From DATMQA01 sp035566895 (GTDB lineage Bacteria; Verrucomicrobiota; Verrucomicrobiia; Limisphaerales; UBA8199): a stretch of DNA of 64,000 bases. Below, piece after piece: positions 1 through 7,873 of the stretch. Below the pieces are notes generated by a model. It saw nothing but the letters and a program-made list of their open reading frames with translations. It was not told the DNA's origin and ran no database searches. Both the position numbers and the translations under genes were made by a program. Every line of letters starts with the position of its first letter. Position 1 is the stretch's first letter. Where the stretch lies: NCBI GenBank assembly GCA_035566895.1, contig DATMQA010000162.1, positions 27,136 through 91,135 of the forward strand. The letters run 5' to 3'.

Positions 1-260
1 CCAGGGACGTGCCGGACCTGTCACCCATCCGGCCTTCCCGGCCCATTCAGCTCTCACTTTACGCCTGCATGCTGGGAATGCTCCTGCTGGGCATTTACCC
101 TGCGCCGCTCGTCACCTGGGCTGCCGACGCGGTCATGGCCTTGGCCGTGCCCACTCAGCCGTCCTCCATGGCCTTGGCCGCCCGAATAAACGCCTTCACT
201 TTCCCGAGGTCTTTCCGCCCGGGTTCTGCCTCGACGCCGCTCGACACATCCACCCCATAG
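1..260 (+). CDS. C-terminal fragment of a NuoN/NuoM-like NADH-quinone oxidoreductase membrane subunit (partial)
   Basis: The frame is open from the window edge, so only about the last 86 residues are visible. They contain one hydrophobic segment (CMLGMLLLGIYPAPLV) followed by a short amphipathic stretch (WAADAVMAL). This resembles the last transmembrane helix of proton-pumping complex I subunits of the NuoN/NuoM family, where a G-hydrophobic-P-x-P-L pattern precedes the C-terminus. The match covers one helix only, so the subunit (NuoN, NuoM or an Mrp antiporter subunit) cannot be decided. The last 34 or so residues lie antisense to the 3' end of trpF and look like accidental extension: family members normally end near the AVMAL segment. 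The convergent overlap with trpF is 106 bases. Confidence 0.5.
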   Translation, partial: RDVPDLSPIRPSRPIQLSLYACMLGMLLLGIYPAPLVTWAADAVMALAVPTQPSSMALAARINAFTFPRSFRPGSASTPLDTSTP

Positions 261-787
261 GGCCGCACCCGCTGGACTGCCTCGCCGATATTCTCCGGTG
301 TCAAACCGCCCGCGAGAAAAATTGGGCGCCGCTTTCCCTGGGCCTGCGCCTGTACCGCCAGGTCCCAATTGAACTTCTCGCCGGTGCCTCCCAATTTACC
401 GGGAGCGCAGGCGTCCAGCAGCCAGGCGTCCGTAGCGTAGGCGTTCATGGCCTGGAGAGATGCGGCATCGCGGATGCGAAAAGCTTTCATGCTCATCAGG
501 CCGAATTGCAGGCAGTAGCCCGGCGATTCGTCGCCATGAAACTGCAAAAGATTCAGTCCGCATTCGGCAATGGCGCGCAACACGAAGGCCTCCGGAGCAT
601 TGACGAACACACCAACCTTGACGACGGTCGAAGGGAGTTGGCGGATAATTGCAGCGGCGGCTTCGATTGAGACGCGCCGCGGGCTTTCATCGCAAAAGAC
701 GAACCCCAGCGCGTCGGCCCCGGCTTGGGCCGCGGCCATTCCGTCGGTCGGGTTGGTGATCCCGCAGATCTTGACGATAACTGCCAT
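155..787 (-). CDS. trpF: Phosphoribosylanthranilate isomerase TrpF
   Basis: Catalyses the Amadori rearrangement of N-(5-phosphoribosyl)anthranilate to CdRP, the third step of tryptophan synthesis, in the cytoplasm. The 210-residue product starts MAVIVKICGITN, with the family's KICG motif carrying the catalytic Cys (residue 8). The later LLDA segment supplies the general-acid Asp, and FLAGGLTPENI and DVSSGVE form the phosphate-binding end of the TIM barrel. Length is normal for TrpF. The open frame continues about 300 residues upstream, but that part is antisense to lpxK; the ATG at 787 is the start that gives the canonical N-terminus. No other trp gene is present in the window, so it is detached from a trp operon here. 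It is divergent from lpxK, leaving about 100 bases for both promoters. Confidence 0.93.
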   Translation of the reverse strand: MAVIVKICGITNPTDGMAAAQAGADALGFVFCDESPRRVSIEAAAAIIRQLPSTVVKVGVFVNAPEAFVLRAIAECGLNLLQFHGDESPGYCLQFGLMSMKAFRIRDAASLQAMNAYATDAWLLDACAPGKLGGTGEKFNWDLAVQAQAQGKRRPIFLAGGLTPENIGEAVQRVRPYGVDVSSGVEAEPGRKDLGKVKAFIRAAKAMEDG

Positions 788-886
788 TGCTGCGCCAGCA
801 TTCCATGGAATCGGCTTTTGGACAACTCGCTTCGACGTCCGCCCCGGCTTGCCCTTCTCTCCGCGGCTTGGCAAACTTGAGGTCAG

Positions 887-2059
887 ATGCGTGAGAAATT
901 TCGGGCTTGGACCGAAACGGTTGAGACCTTTGTCTTGGAGGTCATCCTGGAAGAGCGGCGCGGCCCTCGCGCGGCGCTGGTCCGGGCCTTGCTCTACACC
1001 TGCTCCGGTGTTTTCAAGGTCGCCATTAAAGCCCGTCAATTCCTTTACAGCGTTCGCATTCTGCGCGACTCCACCCTGGGCGTCCAGGTCATCGCCATCG
1101 GTAACCTGACGGTCGGCGGGACCGGCAAGACACCCGTGGTCGAAAAATTCGCGCGTGAACTTCGCGACCAGGGCCGCAACGTCGCCATCCTCTCGCGCGG
1201 TTACCGTTCCAAACCGACGCCCGTCCACGTCTGGCTCTTGAATAAAATCTTCCTGCGCGACGACACCACGCCCCCGCGCGTGGTCTCGGACGGCAAATCC
1301 CTGCTGCTGGATTCCGAAATGGCAGGCGACGAGCCCTACATGCTGGCTTCGAACCTTAAAGATGTGGTGGTGCTGGTCGATAAAGACCGCGTCAAGAGCG
1401 GACGTTTTGCCATCGAAAAGTACGGCTGCGACACGCTGTTGCTGGACGACGGGTTTCAGTATTGGAAACTGCGCGGCCGGCGACAGGACATCGTTCTGGT
1501 GGACCGGCAGCAGCCTTTCGGCAACGAGCGTCTGCTGCCGCGCGGGACTTTGCGGGAGCCCCCGTCGCATTTGGCGCGGGCCAGCGTCATTTTTATCACC
1601 AAAAGCGACGGCAACACCGCCGAATTGCGTCGGCGCCTCAGCGAGTTCAATCCCTCCGCCGGCATTATCGAGTGCATCCATCATCCGCTTTACTTCGAAG
1701 ATGTCTTCACCGGCCAGCGCCTCGGGTTGGACCTGGTGAAAGGCCGCAAGGTGGCCTCATTGAGCGGTATCGCTCAACCCGAAAGCTTCGAAAAAAGCCT
1801 GGTCAACCTCGGAGCTGAACTGGTCTATTCCAAACGCTTTGCCGACCACCACCGCTTCACCCAACAAGAAATCCTGAATGTGATCAACCGCGGCAAGAAA
1901 AGACAGGCCGAAGCCATCATCACGACCCAGAAAGACGCGGTGCGCTTCCCCAAGATTGACCGCCGCGACCTGTCGATCTATTTCATGCGCGTGGAAATCA
2001 AGATTCTCTCCGGGGCCGATGGCTTTGAAGATTGCGTCCGCAAGATTTGCTTCCGTTAG
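887..2059 (+). CDS. lpxK: Tetraacyldisaccharide 4'-kinase LpxK
   Basis: Phosphorylates the 4' position of the tetraacyldisaccharide-1-phosphate lipid A precursor to make lipid IVA at the inner membrane. The product is 390 residues, a little longer than Escherichia coli LpxK (about 330). It carries the family P-loop in GNLTVGGTGKTPVVE, the following ILSRGY segment, and the LLDDGFQYW segment typical of LpxK. The C-terminal half contains GIAQPESF and ITTQKDAVRFP, also family signatures. A GAGG element six bases before the ATG supports the start. It opens a three-gene run with an LpxL-like acyltransferase (12-base gap) and waaF (3-base gap), an evident lipid A/core operon. This shows that the organism makes LPS. 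Confidence 0.95.
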   Translation: MREKFRAWTETVETFVLEVILEERRGPRAALVRALLYTCSGVFKVAIKARQFLYSVRILRDSTLGVQVIAIGNLTVGGTGKTPVVEKFARELRDQGRNVAILSRGYRSKPTPVHVWLLNKIFLRDDTTPPRVVSDGKSLLLDSEMAGDEPYMLASNLKDVVVLVDKDRVKSGRFAIEKYGCDTLLLDDGFQYWKLRGRRQDIVLVDRQQPFGNERLLPRGTLREPPSHLARASVIFITKSDGNTAELRRRLSEFNPSAGIIECIHHPLYFEDVFTGQRLGLDLVKGRKVASLSGIAQPESFEKSLVNLGAELVYSKRFADHHRFTQQEILNVINRGKKRQAEAIITTQKDAVRFPKIDRRDLSIYFMRVEIKILSGADGFEDCVRKICFR

Positions 2060-2071
2060 AGTGGTTAAACT

Positions 2072-3079
2072 ATGGACCGACTCCTCTTCTATACCGTCCG
2101 CGCGCTGGTGGCCTTGCTTCAAGCGCTGCCGTTGACCTGGGTCGCCCGAGTCGGCCGGGCCGGCGGCGCCCTGGCTTACTGGCTTGACGGGCGGCACCGC
2201 CGGGTCGCACAACGGAATCTGGCCCTGGTCTTCGGCGAGAAAAAACGGCTCGCCGAAATCCGCGCCCTCACGCGCGAGAACTTCCGATGTATTGGCGAGA
2301 ACTATGCCTGCGCGGTTAAGACCGCGGCGATGAGCCTGGAAGAACTCCGTCCGCACGTGGAATTCGATGCCCCGGCTCTCCAGGCTGCTCCGGAGGGGCA
2401 GAAAACCCGGAACGTTGTGGTCGCCATCGGCCATTTTGGCAATTTCGAGCTCTATGCGCGCTTTGGCCAATTCGCGCCCGCCTACCAATGCGCGACCACC
2501 TATCGCGGTTTGCGCCAGCCTTCACTCAACCGGCTGCTTCAATCTCTGCGCGAACGCTCGGGATGCCTTTACTTCGAGCGCCGGTTTGATGGCGCGGCGT
2601 TGCGAGCGTATTTGAAAAAGCCCCGCGTCATATTGGGCCTGCTTTCCGACCAGAGCGCCGGACAGGCCGGCCTGCGCCTGCCGTTTTTTGGCCAGGACTG
2701 CTCCACTTCCGCCGCGCCGGCCATCTTGTCACTCCGCTACCAATGCGCGCTCTACACCGGCATCTGCTATCGTACAGGGCTGGCGCGCTGGCGCATCGAG
2801 CAGGGAGCCGAAATCCCCACCCACGACAAGGATCAGCCGCGCTCGACTGAGGCAATTATGCTGGACGTAAACCGCGCCTTCGAGGCGGCGGTGCGCCGTG
2901 ACCCGGCGAATTGGTTCTGGGTCCATAATCGGTGGAAACAATTTCAAGCCGATAACCGTAGAGCGCGTCTGTCCTCAGCGCGCGGTCCGGAATCGTCCTC
3001 GTCCTCTTTCTCCTCTTCTTCCTCGTCAGCACCAGAGGGCCAAATTCCGGACCCTGCGAGGGTGGATGATCGAGGATAA
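2072..3079 (+). CDS. LpxL/HtrB-family lysophospholipid (lipid A late) acyltransferase
   Basis: Expected to transfer an acyl chain from acyl-ACP to a lipid A precursor at the inner membrane. The 335-residue protein has an N-terminal hydrophobic stretch, the catalytic HX4E motif as GHFGNFE, a YRGL segment, GLLSDQSAGQ (the family's D-Q region) and the closing NWFWVHNRWK, all in the expected order. Its position between lpxK and waaF fits lipid A maturation. The C-terminus is unusual: after the conserved HNRWK region come about 35 residues including a serine-rich run encoded by TCC/TCT triplets. This ends inside a GGATGATCG-type word repeat that continues into waaF, so the tail is probably array-derived and not functional. 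Whether it is the lauroyl- or myristoyl-type enzyme cannot be told. Confidence 0.88.
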   Translation: MDRLLFYTVRALVALLQALPLTWVARVGRAGGALAYWLDGRHRRVAQRNLALVFGEKKRLAEIRALTRENFRCIGENYACAVKTAAMSLEELRPHVEFDAPALQAAPEGQKTRNVVVAIGHFGNFELYARFGQFAPAYQCATTYRGLRQPSLNRLLQSLRERSGCLYFERRFDGAALRAYLKKPRVILGLLSDQSAGQAGLRLPFFGQDCSTSAAPAILSLRYQCALYTGICYRTGLARWRIEQGAEIPTHDKDQPRSTEAIMLDVNRAFEAAVRRDPANWFWVHNRWKQFQADNRRARLSSARGPESSSSSFSSSSSSAPEGQIPDPARVDDRG

Positions 3080-3140
3080 AGGATGGCAGGTGCTCCCATG
3101 CCTGACAGCTCCCCATCCATCATTCATCGTCCCTCCTTCC
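3059..3140. repeat. Mirrored word array at the lpxL-like/waaF junction
   Basis: The left part carries GGATGAT, GGATAAA and GGATGG words; the right part carries CCATCCATCATTCATC and CCCTCCTTCCCCTCCCTCC. The arms are approximate reverse complements. The array spans the stop of the upstream acyltransferase and the first ~20 codons of waaF, so both protein ends here are written in repeat sequence. Confidence 0.5.
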
Positions 3141-4324
3141 CCTCCCTCCGGCCTCCGGGACGCATCCTGGTGCGCGGACTGAACTGGCTCGGGGATGCGG
3201 TCATGAGCACCCCCGCGCTGCTACGACTGCGCGAGCACTTTCCCCAGGCACATATTACCCTTTTGACTGATGAAAAACTCGCGGATCTTTGGCGGGAACA
3301 CGCCAGCTTGGACGCCGTCCTCACCTTTGTCCCGGGAGAGAATCCGTGGTCACTCGCCGGACGTTTGCGACCGAAGACTTTCGACACTGCCCTGGTCCTG
3401 CCCAATTCGATCCGCTCGGCCCTCGAGGTCTGGTGGGCGCGCATCCCACAACGTATCGGTTACGTCAGTCCTTGGCGTGATTGGCTCCTCACCCATCGCC
3501 TCGCGCCTCGCCCCGGGTATGTCCCCATGGGTAAACTCTCCACCAAAGAAGTTAAACGCTTGGTTCGCATGTCAACCCCCGCCGGGAATCACGTTTCACG
3601 TTTCTCGTTTCACGCATCACGCATCACGCATCAGGCCTCCCACCATATCCACCAATACCTGCATTTGGCAGCCGCGCTGGGGTCAGACCCCGCTCCCTTG
3701 TCGCCTCATCTGGCCGTCACGAGCGATGAACTGCAAATTGTCCGGTCGAAATTCAGCCTGGGCATCGGCACCCGTCCAATCCTTGGACTTAACCCAGGCG
3801 CCGAATACGGCCCCGCCAAGCGCTGGCCCGCAGAACGGTTCATCGAAGCAGCGCTCTCTCTTCAGAAGCGCACCAACTGCGTCTGGCTGCTCCTCGGCGG
3901 CCAGTCGGATGCGCCGTTGGCCAACGCTATCTGTTCGGCGTTGCGCCCTCCTGATGCCGTGCTGCGCAGCTCCGAGCCTGCGCCCCGCGCACTCCACAAC
4001 CTGGCCGGAAAAACTTCTTTGCGAGAGTTAATGGCTTTGCTTAAGACCTGCCGTGTTCTGCTCACCAACGACTCCGGCCCGATGCATGTCGCCGCCGCCC
4101 TCGGCACTCCCGTAGTCGTTCCCTTCGGCAGCACTTCGCCCGAGCTGACCGGCCCTGGCTTGCCTGGCGAGCGGGTTCATCATCTGCTCAAATCCGAAGT
4201 CCCGTGTTCTCCTTGTTTCCGGCGCGTCTGCCCCATCGACCTTCGTTGCATGGCGGGCATCACCGTCGAGCGAGTGGTCGAAGCGGTGCTTCAGGCCTTG
4301 GACGTGCATAGCTCTTCCCATTAG
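3083..4324 (+). CDS. waaF: Lipopolysaccharide heptosyltransferase II family glycosyltransferase (GT9, WaaF-like)
   Basis: Adds an ADP-heptose-derived sugar to the LPS inner core on the cytoplasmic face. Family landmarks are ILVRGLNWLGDAVMSTPAL at the N-terminus, NPGAEYGPAKRWP for the nucleotide-sugar site, LLTNDSGPMHVAAALGTP and FGSTSPELTGP. Near the end come PCSPCFRRVCPIDLRCM, the Cys-rich tail typical of WaaF. Length is 413 residues against a usual ~350. The excess has two parts. The first ~25 residues lie in a GGATG/CCATC word array, so the functional N-terminus probably begins near RILVRG. About 20 residues near 165-187 are encoded by reiterated CGTTTCACGCATCACGC words, an in-frame insertion before HHIHQYLHLAAALG. 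It is the third gene of the lpxK operon. Heptosyl versus another GT9 specificity is inferred from homology only. Confidence 0.9.
   Translation: MAGAPMPDSSPSIIHRPSFPSLRPPGRILVRGLNWLGDAVMSTPALLRLREHFPQAHITLLTDEKLADLWREHASLDAVLTFVPGENPWSLAGRLRPKTFDTALVLPNSIRSALEVWWARIPQRIGYVSPWRDWLLTHRLAPRPGYVPMGKLSTKEVKRLVRMSTPAGNHVSRFSFHASRITHQASHHIHQYLHLAAALGSDPAPLSPHLAVTSDELQIVRSKFSLGIGTRPILGLNPGAEYGPAKRWPAERFIEAALSLQKRTNCVWLLLGGQSDAPLANAICSALRPPDAVLRSSEPAPRALHNLAGKTSLRELMALLKTCRVLLTNDSGPMHVAAALGTPVVVPFGSTSPELTGPGLPGERVHHLLKSEVPCSPCFRRVCPIDLRCMAGITVERVVEAVLQALDVHSSSH
3588..3637. repeat. In-frame CACGTTTCACGCATC word repeat inside waaF
   Basis: Reiterated words CACGTTTC, TCGTTTCACG and CATCACG encode a Ser/His/Arg-rich loop of waaF. 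The same words recur in the non-coding gap at about 21138-21180, so this is a dispersed repeat that has entered a coding loop without breaking the frame. Confidence 0.6.
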
Positions 4325-4364
4325 CTTGACCCGGCATCTTGCTCCGGTTATTAACATATTGGCC

Positions 4365-4712
4365 ATGCCGACATACGAATACGTTTGCGAAAAATGCGGA
4401 CATCAGTTCGAGAAGATTCAGCCGATTTCAGCTAAGCCCCTCGCCACCTGTCCCAAAGAACTCTGTGCCCAAAAGCGTTGGGGCAAAGGCAAAGTCAAAC
4501 GGGCCATCACCGGGGGCGGCGGCCTTCTCTTTAAAGGTAGTGGCTTCTACATCACGGATTATCGGAGTGACAAATACAAAGAAGCCGCCAAAAAGGATTC
4601 CGGAAGCACTACCAGCACCGAAAGCAAACCCGCCAAGGCCGCTGAAGCCAAACCCGCTGCCGCTCCCAAGCCGGACACCAGCGTGAGTAAACCGTCCCCC
4701 GCCAAGACCTGA
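4365..4712 (+). CDS. FmdB-family zinc-ribbon regulatory protein
   Basis: A 115-residue protein starting MPTYEYVCEKCGHQFE, the FmdB/CxxC_CXXC_SSSS signature. The first CxxC (CEKC) pairs with a second cysteine group (CPKELC), widened by a few residues from the usual CPxC. The conserved GGGGLLFKGSGFYITDY block follows, and then an Ala/Lys/Pro-rich disordered tail of ~40 residues. The family is named after a formamidase-operon regulator of Methylophilus, but most members have no established function. The longer open frame begins 39 bases upstream; the ATG at 4365 gives the conserved N-terminus. It follows waaF by 40 bases on the same strand. Confidence 0.85.
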   Translation: MPTYEYVCEKCGHQFEKIQPISAKPLATCPKELCAQKRWGKGKVKRAITGGGGLLFKGSGFYITDYRSDKYKEAAKKDSGSTTSTESKPAKAAEAKPAAAPKPDTSVSKPSPAKT

Positions 4713-4730
4713 ACCCCGCCCCTCTTTACA

Positions 4731-5010
4731 GAATGACTTGGCCAAAACCATTGAAAGGGAGGCAAAATGAACAGCCCGGAATCATTCTGCCATAATCATT
4801 CTGCCACTCCGGATTCGGAATCTCCTTCGGGCTTCGGGCTTCGGTTTTCGGATTTCTTTCGGCCTTGGGATTTCGCGCTTCGGACTTTCTTTGCACTGCT
4901 ATCCATCAAAATTTGCGCAGCTCGCCCAAATTTATTGTGCGTTCGCAAAAGTGGTATCCCTCATTTAACTCAGTTAACTCTTTTAACCCTTTTAACTCTT
5001 TGGTTGAGTC
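4731..5010. repeat. Compound word repeats at the start of the secreted unknown
   Basis: Three word families lie in series: AGAATGACTTGGCC against AATCATTCTGCC words (about 4731-4805), TTCGGGCTTCGGG words (about 4825-4885), and TTAACTC/TTTTAACCC words (about 4965-5008). The last word family recurs at 52.05 kb and 52.94 kb in non-coding DNA. All three underlie the N-terminal coding sequence of the neighbouring gene. Confidence 0.55.
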
Positions 5011-6326
5011 CCCTCCCCGCCGACGCCCAATTCGCGCTGCCAGAGACGACCGCAACCCACAGCCATTCGGGCCAGTTCGTCGTCCGTGCCACTCGCTCCT
5101 CGGTTCCCGGGACTGGGCCTCTGGGCCTCGAAACCAACCGGAGCTTCATTCGCCTGGACCCGTCTCTGGTGCCGGTGTCCTGCGAACGCATCAAGCAGAA
5201 TCTCGCGCGCGAACTCAACGCTGCCGCATCCTGGCAGGGCACAATCTTTGTGGTCTTGTATCCGGCCGTTTCCCCTGAGGACCCGATCACGTTAACCTCG
5301 GAACGATTTCGCGACGGATGGCAATATCGTGTGGAGTTGCCCGACATGATCGAGCGGACCCGGTATGTGCGGGCGCTGGTGCAAGTATTGTTGGTCGAGA
5401 TGGCCAACCGCAGCGGGGCGGCGCATTCAGCAGAGATTCCGACCTGGCTGGTAGAAGGCCTCACCGAAAAACTGCTGGCTTTCAGCGAAAAGGAAATCCT
5501 GCTGGCGCCGGCTCGTACGGCCGGAAACGGATTCAATGTGCCCTTCACGCCGGTATCCGTCCCCCGGAAGGACAATCCCCTGGAGCAGATTCACCGGGTT
5601 TTGTCCCGCCAGCCGCCGCTGAGCTTTGACCAATTGAGTTGGCCCGGTGACGACGAATTGACCGGCGCCGCGGGAGAACTCTACCGGAGCAGCGCCCATC
5701 TCTTCGTGACCGAATTGCTGCGGTTGGAGAATGGGCCCGCCTGCCTGCGTTTCATGCTGGCCGAACTGCCGCAGCGTTTTAATTGGCAATTTGCCTTCCT
5801 CCGTGCCTTTCACGCTTGGTTTCAGCGGCCCTTGGATGTCGAAAAATGGTGGGCCCTCCAGGTCGCGCATTTCACCGGGCGCGAACTGGCCCAGACCTGG
5901 CCGGCGGAGGAAAGCTGGCAAAAATTCGACCAGATTATCCATTCCCCGGTCCAGGTTCGCGCCACCACCAACGAATTGCCATTGCGGGCCGAAGTGACCC
6001 TGCAATCGATTATTCGCGAGTGGGACCACGACCGCCAAACCGTCGCGCTGCAGTCCAAATTGCATGAAATGGACTTGCTGCGCCTGCGCCTCGCTCAGGA
6101 ATTCGTTCCCTTGTTTGATGAATACAGGCAAAGCCTCGTGGAGTACCTGCAAAACCGTGATAAGGCCGGCTTGCTGTCCCGTAAAACGACCGCCCGCCGC
6201 CGCGCAGTCGATGAGGCGCTCAGCCAGCTCGCCGCGCTGGATGCCCGGCGCGAAGCCTTGAGGCCGATTGAGAAGCGCCGCCCTGCAGCCGTTCAGGCCC
6301 AGGTTAATCCCCCCGCAGCACCCTAG
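4767..6326 (+). CDS. Putative secreted protein of unknown function, weakly peptidase MA-like
   Basis: 519 residues from the ATG at 4767, which has an AAGGGAGG ribosome site. The N-terminus is odd: residues ~10-45 are encoded by reiterated TTCGGGC words, and a second hydrophobic stretch (LTQLTLLTLLTLWLSPLPADA) is encoded by TTAACTC words. That stretch looks like a signal-peptide core, so a TTG start at 4935 giving a normal 25-30-residue signal peptide is a plausible alternative. The mature part includes PTWLVEGLTEKLLAF, reminiscent of the region after the catalytic helix in peptidase MA/M1-like proteins, but no HExxH is present. The C-terminal ~120 residues are charged and helical. Function is unknown; export is the best-supported inference. 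Confidence 0.7.
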   Translation: MNSPESFCHNHSATPDSESPSGFGLRFSDFFRPWDFALRTFFALLSIKICAARPNLLCVRKSGIPHLTQLTLLTLLTLWLSPLPADAQFALPETTATHSHSGQFVVRATRSSVPGTGPLGLETNRSFIRLDPSLVPVSCERIKQNLARELNAAASWQGTIFVVLYPAVSPEDPITLTSERFRDGWQYRVELPDMIERTRYVRALVQVLLVEMANRSGAAHSAEIPTWLVEGLTEKLLAFSEKEILLAPARTAGNGFNVPFTPVSVPRKDNPLEQIHRVLSRQPPLSFDQLSWPGDDELTGAAGELYRSSAHLFVTELLRLENGPACLRFMLAELPQRFNWQFAFLRAFHAWFQRPLDVEKWWALQVAHFTGRELAQTWPAEESWQKFDQIIHSPVQVRATTNELPLRAEVTLQSIIREWDHDRQTVALQSKLHEMDLLRLRLAQEFVPLFDEYRQSLVEYLQNRDKAGLLSRKTTARRRAVDEALSQLAALDARREALRPIEKRRPAAVQAQVNPPAAP

Positions 6327-6464
6327 GAACAACCTCCGATATGTGCCGGCGATTTAGGCGGACTAGGGCCTGACTTCGACCTGCAGAATTCTTCGTTAAT
6401 TGACGGAAATCGGTGTGCTGTAATGCCTTACGTCGCCCGCTTTCATCGTTTTCTTGCCCCCGGC

Positions 6465-6492
6465 TTGACAGGCTTAGGTTCGAACCTATAGT
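6465..6492 (+). promoter_or_regulatory. Sigma70-type promoter with a palindromic spacer, upstream of kamA
   Basis: A consensus -35 (TTGACA, 6465-6470), a 16-base spacer and a near-consensus -10 (TATAGT, 6487-6492) stand 22 bases before the kamA start. The spacer ends in the perfect 14-base palindrome TAGGTTCGAACCTA (6475-6488), which overlaps the first two bases of the -10 box. That is an ideal position for a repressor dimer. Confidence 0.55.
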
Positions 6493-6514
6493 GCGCTTGT
6501 TATTTAAAGGAACA

Positions 6515-7753
6515 ATGCACTGTGACATAGCACCGGAGACCTCTGAGGAGCCGCCATCGCCACGGCGGCTGGAGTTTCTAAAAGAATTTCGTTCGGCCGG
6601 GCGGGGATTTTGGAGCGATGTTCCGGATTCGGACTGGAACAACTGGCACTGGCAGCTCAAGCATCGTGTTACCACCGTTGACCAGCTCCAGCGTTTGTTG
6701 CCCACGCTCACTCCGGAGGAGTTTGCCGGCGCCACGCTCGCCAATCACAAGCTGGCCCTGGCCATCACCCCCTACTTTTTTAATCTCATCGATCCCTCCG
6801 ATGAACTCTGTCCCATCCGCTGGCAAGTGGTGCCGCGCATCGAGGAAACCCACACCGCGTCCTGGGAGATGGCTGACCCCTGCGGCGAAGATTCACACTC
6901 GCCCGTGCCGGGCCTGGTGCATCGCTATCCCGATCGCGTGCTGTTCCTCGTTACCGACCGTTGTGCCGCCTATTGCCGCTACTGCACGCGCTCGCGCCTG
7001 GTTTCCAACGCCAGCGGCTACGATTTCCATCCCGAGTTCGACCGCCAGCTCGATTATGTTCGCCGCCACCCTGAAGTCCGCGACGTCCTCTTGAGCGGCG
7101 GTGATCCGCTGCTCTTCAGCGATGAAAAACTTGAACACTTGCTCAGCCGCTTGCGCGCGATTCCGCATGTCGAATTCCTCCGTATTGGCACACGCATTCC
7201 GGTCTTTCTGCCCCAACGCATCACCCCGGAACTTTGCGCGATGCTGCGCAAATATCATCCGCTATTCATCAGCATCCATTCCAACCATCCGCGCGAGCTC
7301 ACCACCGAAGTGCGCGAGGCGCTGGGCCGCCTGGCTGACGCGGGCATTCCCCTTGGCAACCAAGCCGTGCTGTTGCGCCACGTCAACGATGACCCCGTAG
7401 TGATGAAAGCCCAGGTGCAGAAGCTGTTGCTCTGCCGTGTCAAACCCTACTACCTTTACCAGTGCGACCTCATTGCGGGCTCGGCCCACTTGCGCGCGAG
7501 CGTCCGCCATGGTCTCCAAATAATGGAACAACTGCGCGGCCACACCACCGGCTATGCGGTGCCGCAGTACGTCATTGACGCTCCTGGCGGCGGCGGCAAA
7601 GTGCCCGTCAACCCCGAATACGTCCTGAGCCGCAACGCCGATCGCGTCGTGATCCGTAATTACGAAGGCAAAATTTTCGAATATCCCGAAGCCGCCGATG
7701 GCACCCCGCAGCTCGCCGCGCCGCGGCACCTCGAAGAGCCGGAGTTGGTTTAG
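6515..7753 (+). CDS. kamA: L-lysine 2,3-aminomutase (KamA-family radical SAM enzyme)
   Basis: Interconverts L-lysine and L-beta-lysine using S-adenosylmethionine, a [4Fe-4S] cluster and PLP. The 412-residue product has the cluster motif as CAAYCRYC (CX3CX2C) within TDRCAAYCRYCTRSR. It also has LLSGGDPLL of the radical SAM core, YYLYQCD supplying a substrate-binding Asp, and VIDAPGGGGKVPV with a second Asp and the PLP-binding Lys. These match authentic clostridial lysine 2,3-aminomutase more closely than the EF-P-modifying EpmB, which is shorter and lacks the C-terminal extension. The ATG at 6515 follows an AAAGGA site by three bases; the frame is open further upstream but contains the promoter. 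No beta-lysine acetyltransferase (AblB) is adjacent, so osmolyte versus other use is open. Confidence 0.88.
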   Translation: MHCDIAPETSEEPPSPRRLEFLKEFRSAGRGFWSDVPDSDWNNWHWQLKHRVTTVDQLQRLLPTLTPEEFAGATLANHKLALAITPYFFNLIDPSDELCPIRWQVVPRIEETHTASWEMADPCGEDSHSPVPGLVHRYPDRVLFLVTDRCAAYCRYCTRSRLVSNASGYDFHPEFDRQLDYVRRHPEVRDVLLSGGDPLLFSDEKLEHLLSRLRAIPHVEFLRIGTRIPVFLPQRITPELCAMLRKYHPLFISIHSNHPRELTTEVREALGRLADAGIPLGNQAVLLRHVNDDPVVMKAQVQKLLLCRVKPYYLYQCDLIAGSAHLRASVRHGLQIMEQLRGHTTGYAVPQYVIDAPGGGGKVPVNPEYVLSRNADRVVIRNYEGKIFEYPEAADGTPQLAAPRHLEEPELV

Positions 7754-7873
7754 CTCCGCCGCAGTCGCTTATCTCGTTCCGTAGATCCCCGTAACGGTTC
7801 CTCCGTATTCATTGTGCGAACGCGAGGTTGCGTTTGCCAGGGCAGATTTTGAGAATGCCTTTAGTTCAAAATC

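Noticed and set aside
6470..6492. tRNA-like T-arm (GGTTCGAACC) upstream of kamA
   Set aside because: The flanking bases do not form T-stem pairs and no acceptor, D or anticodon arm is present; it is better read as a palindrome within a promoter.
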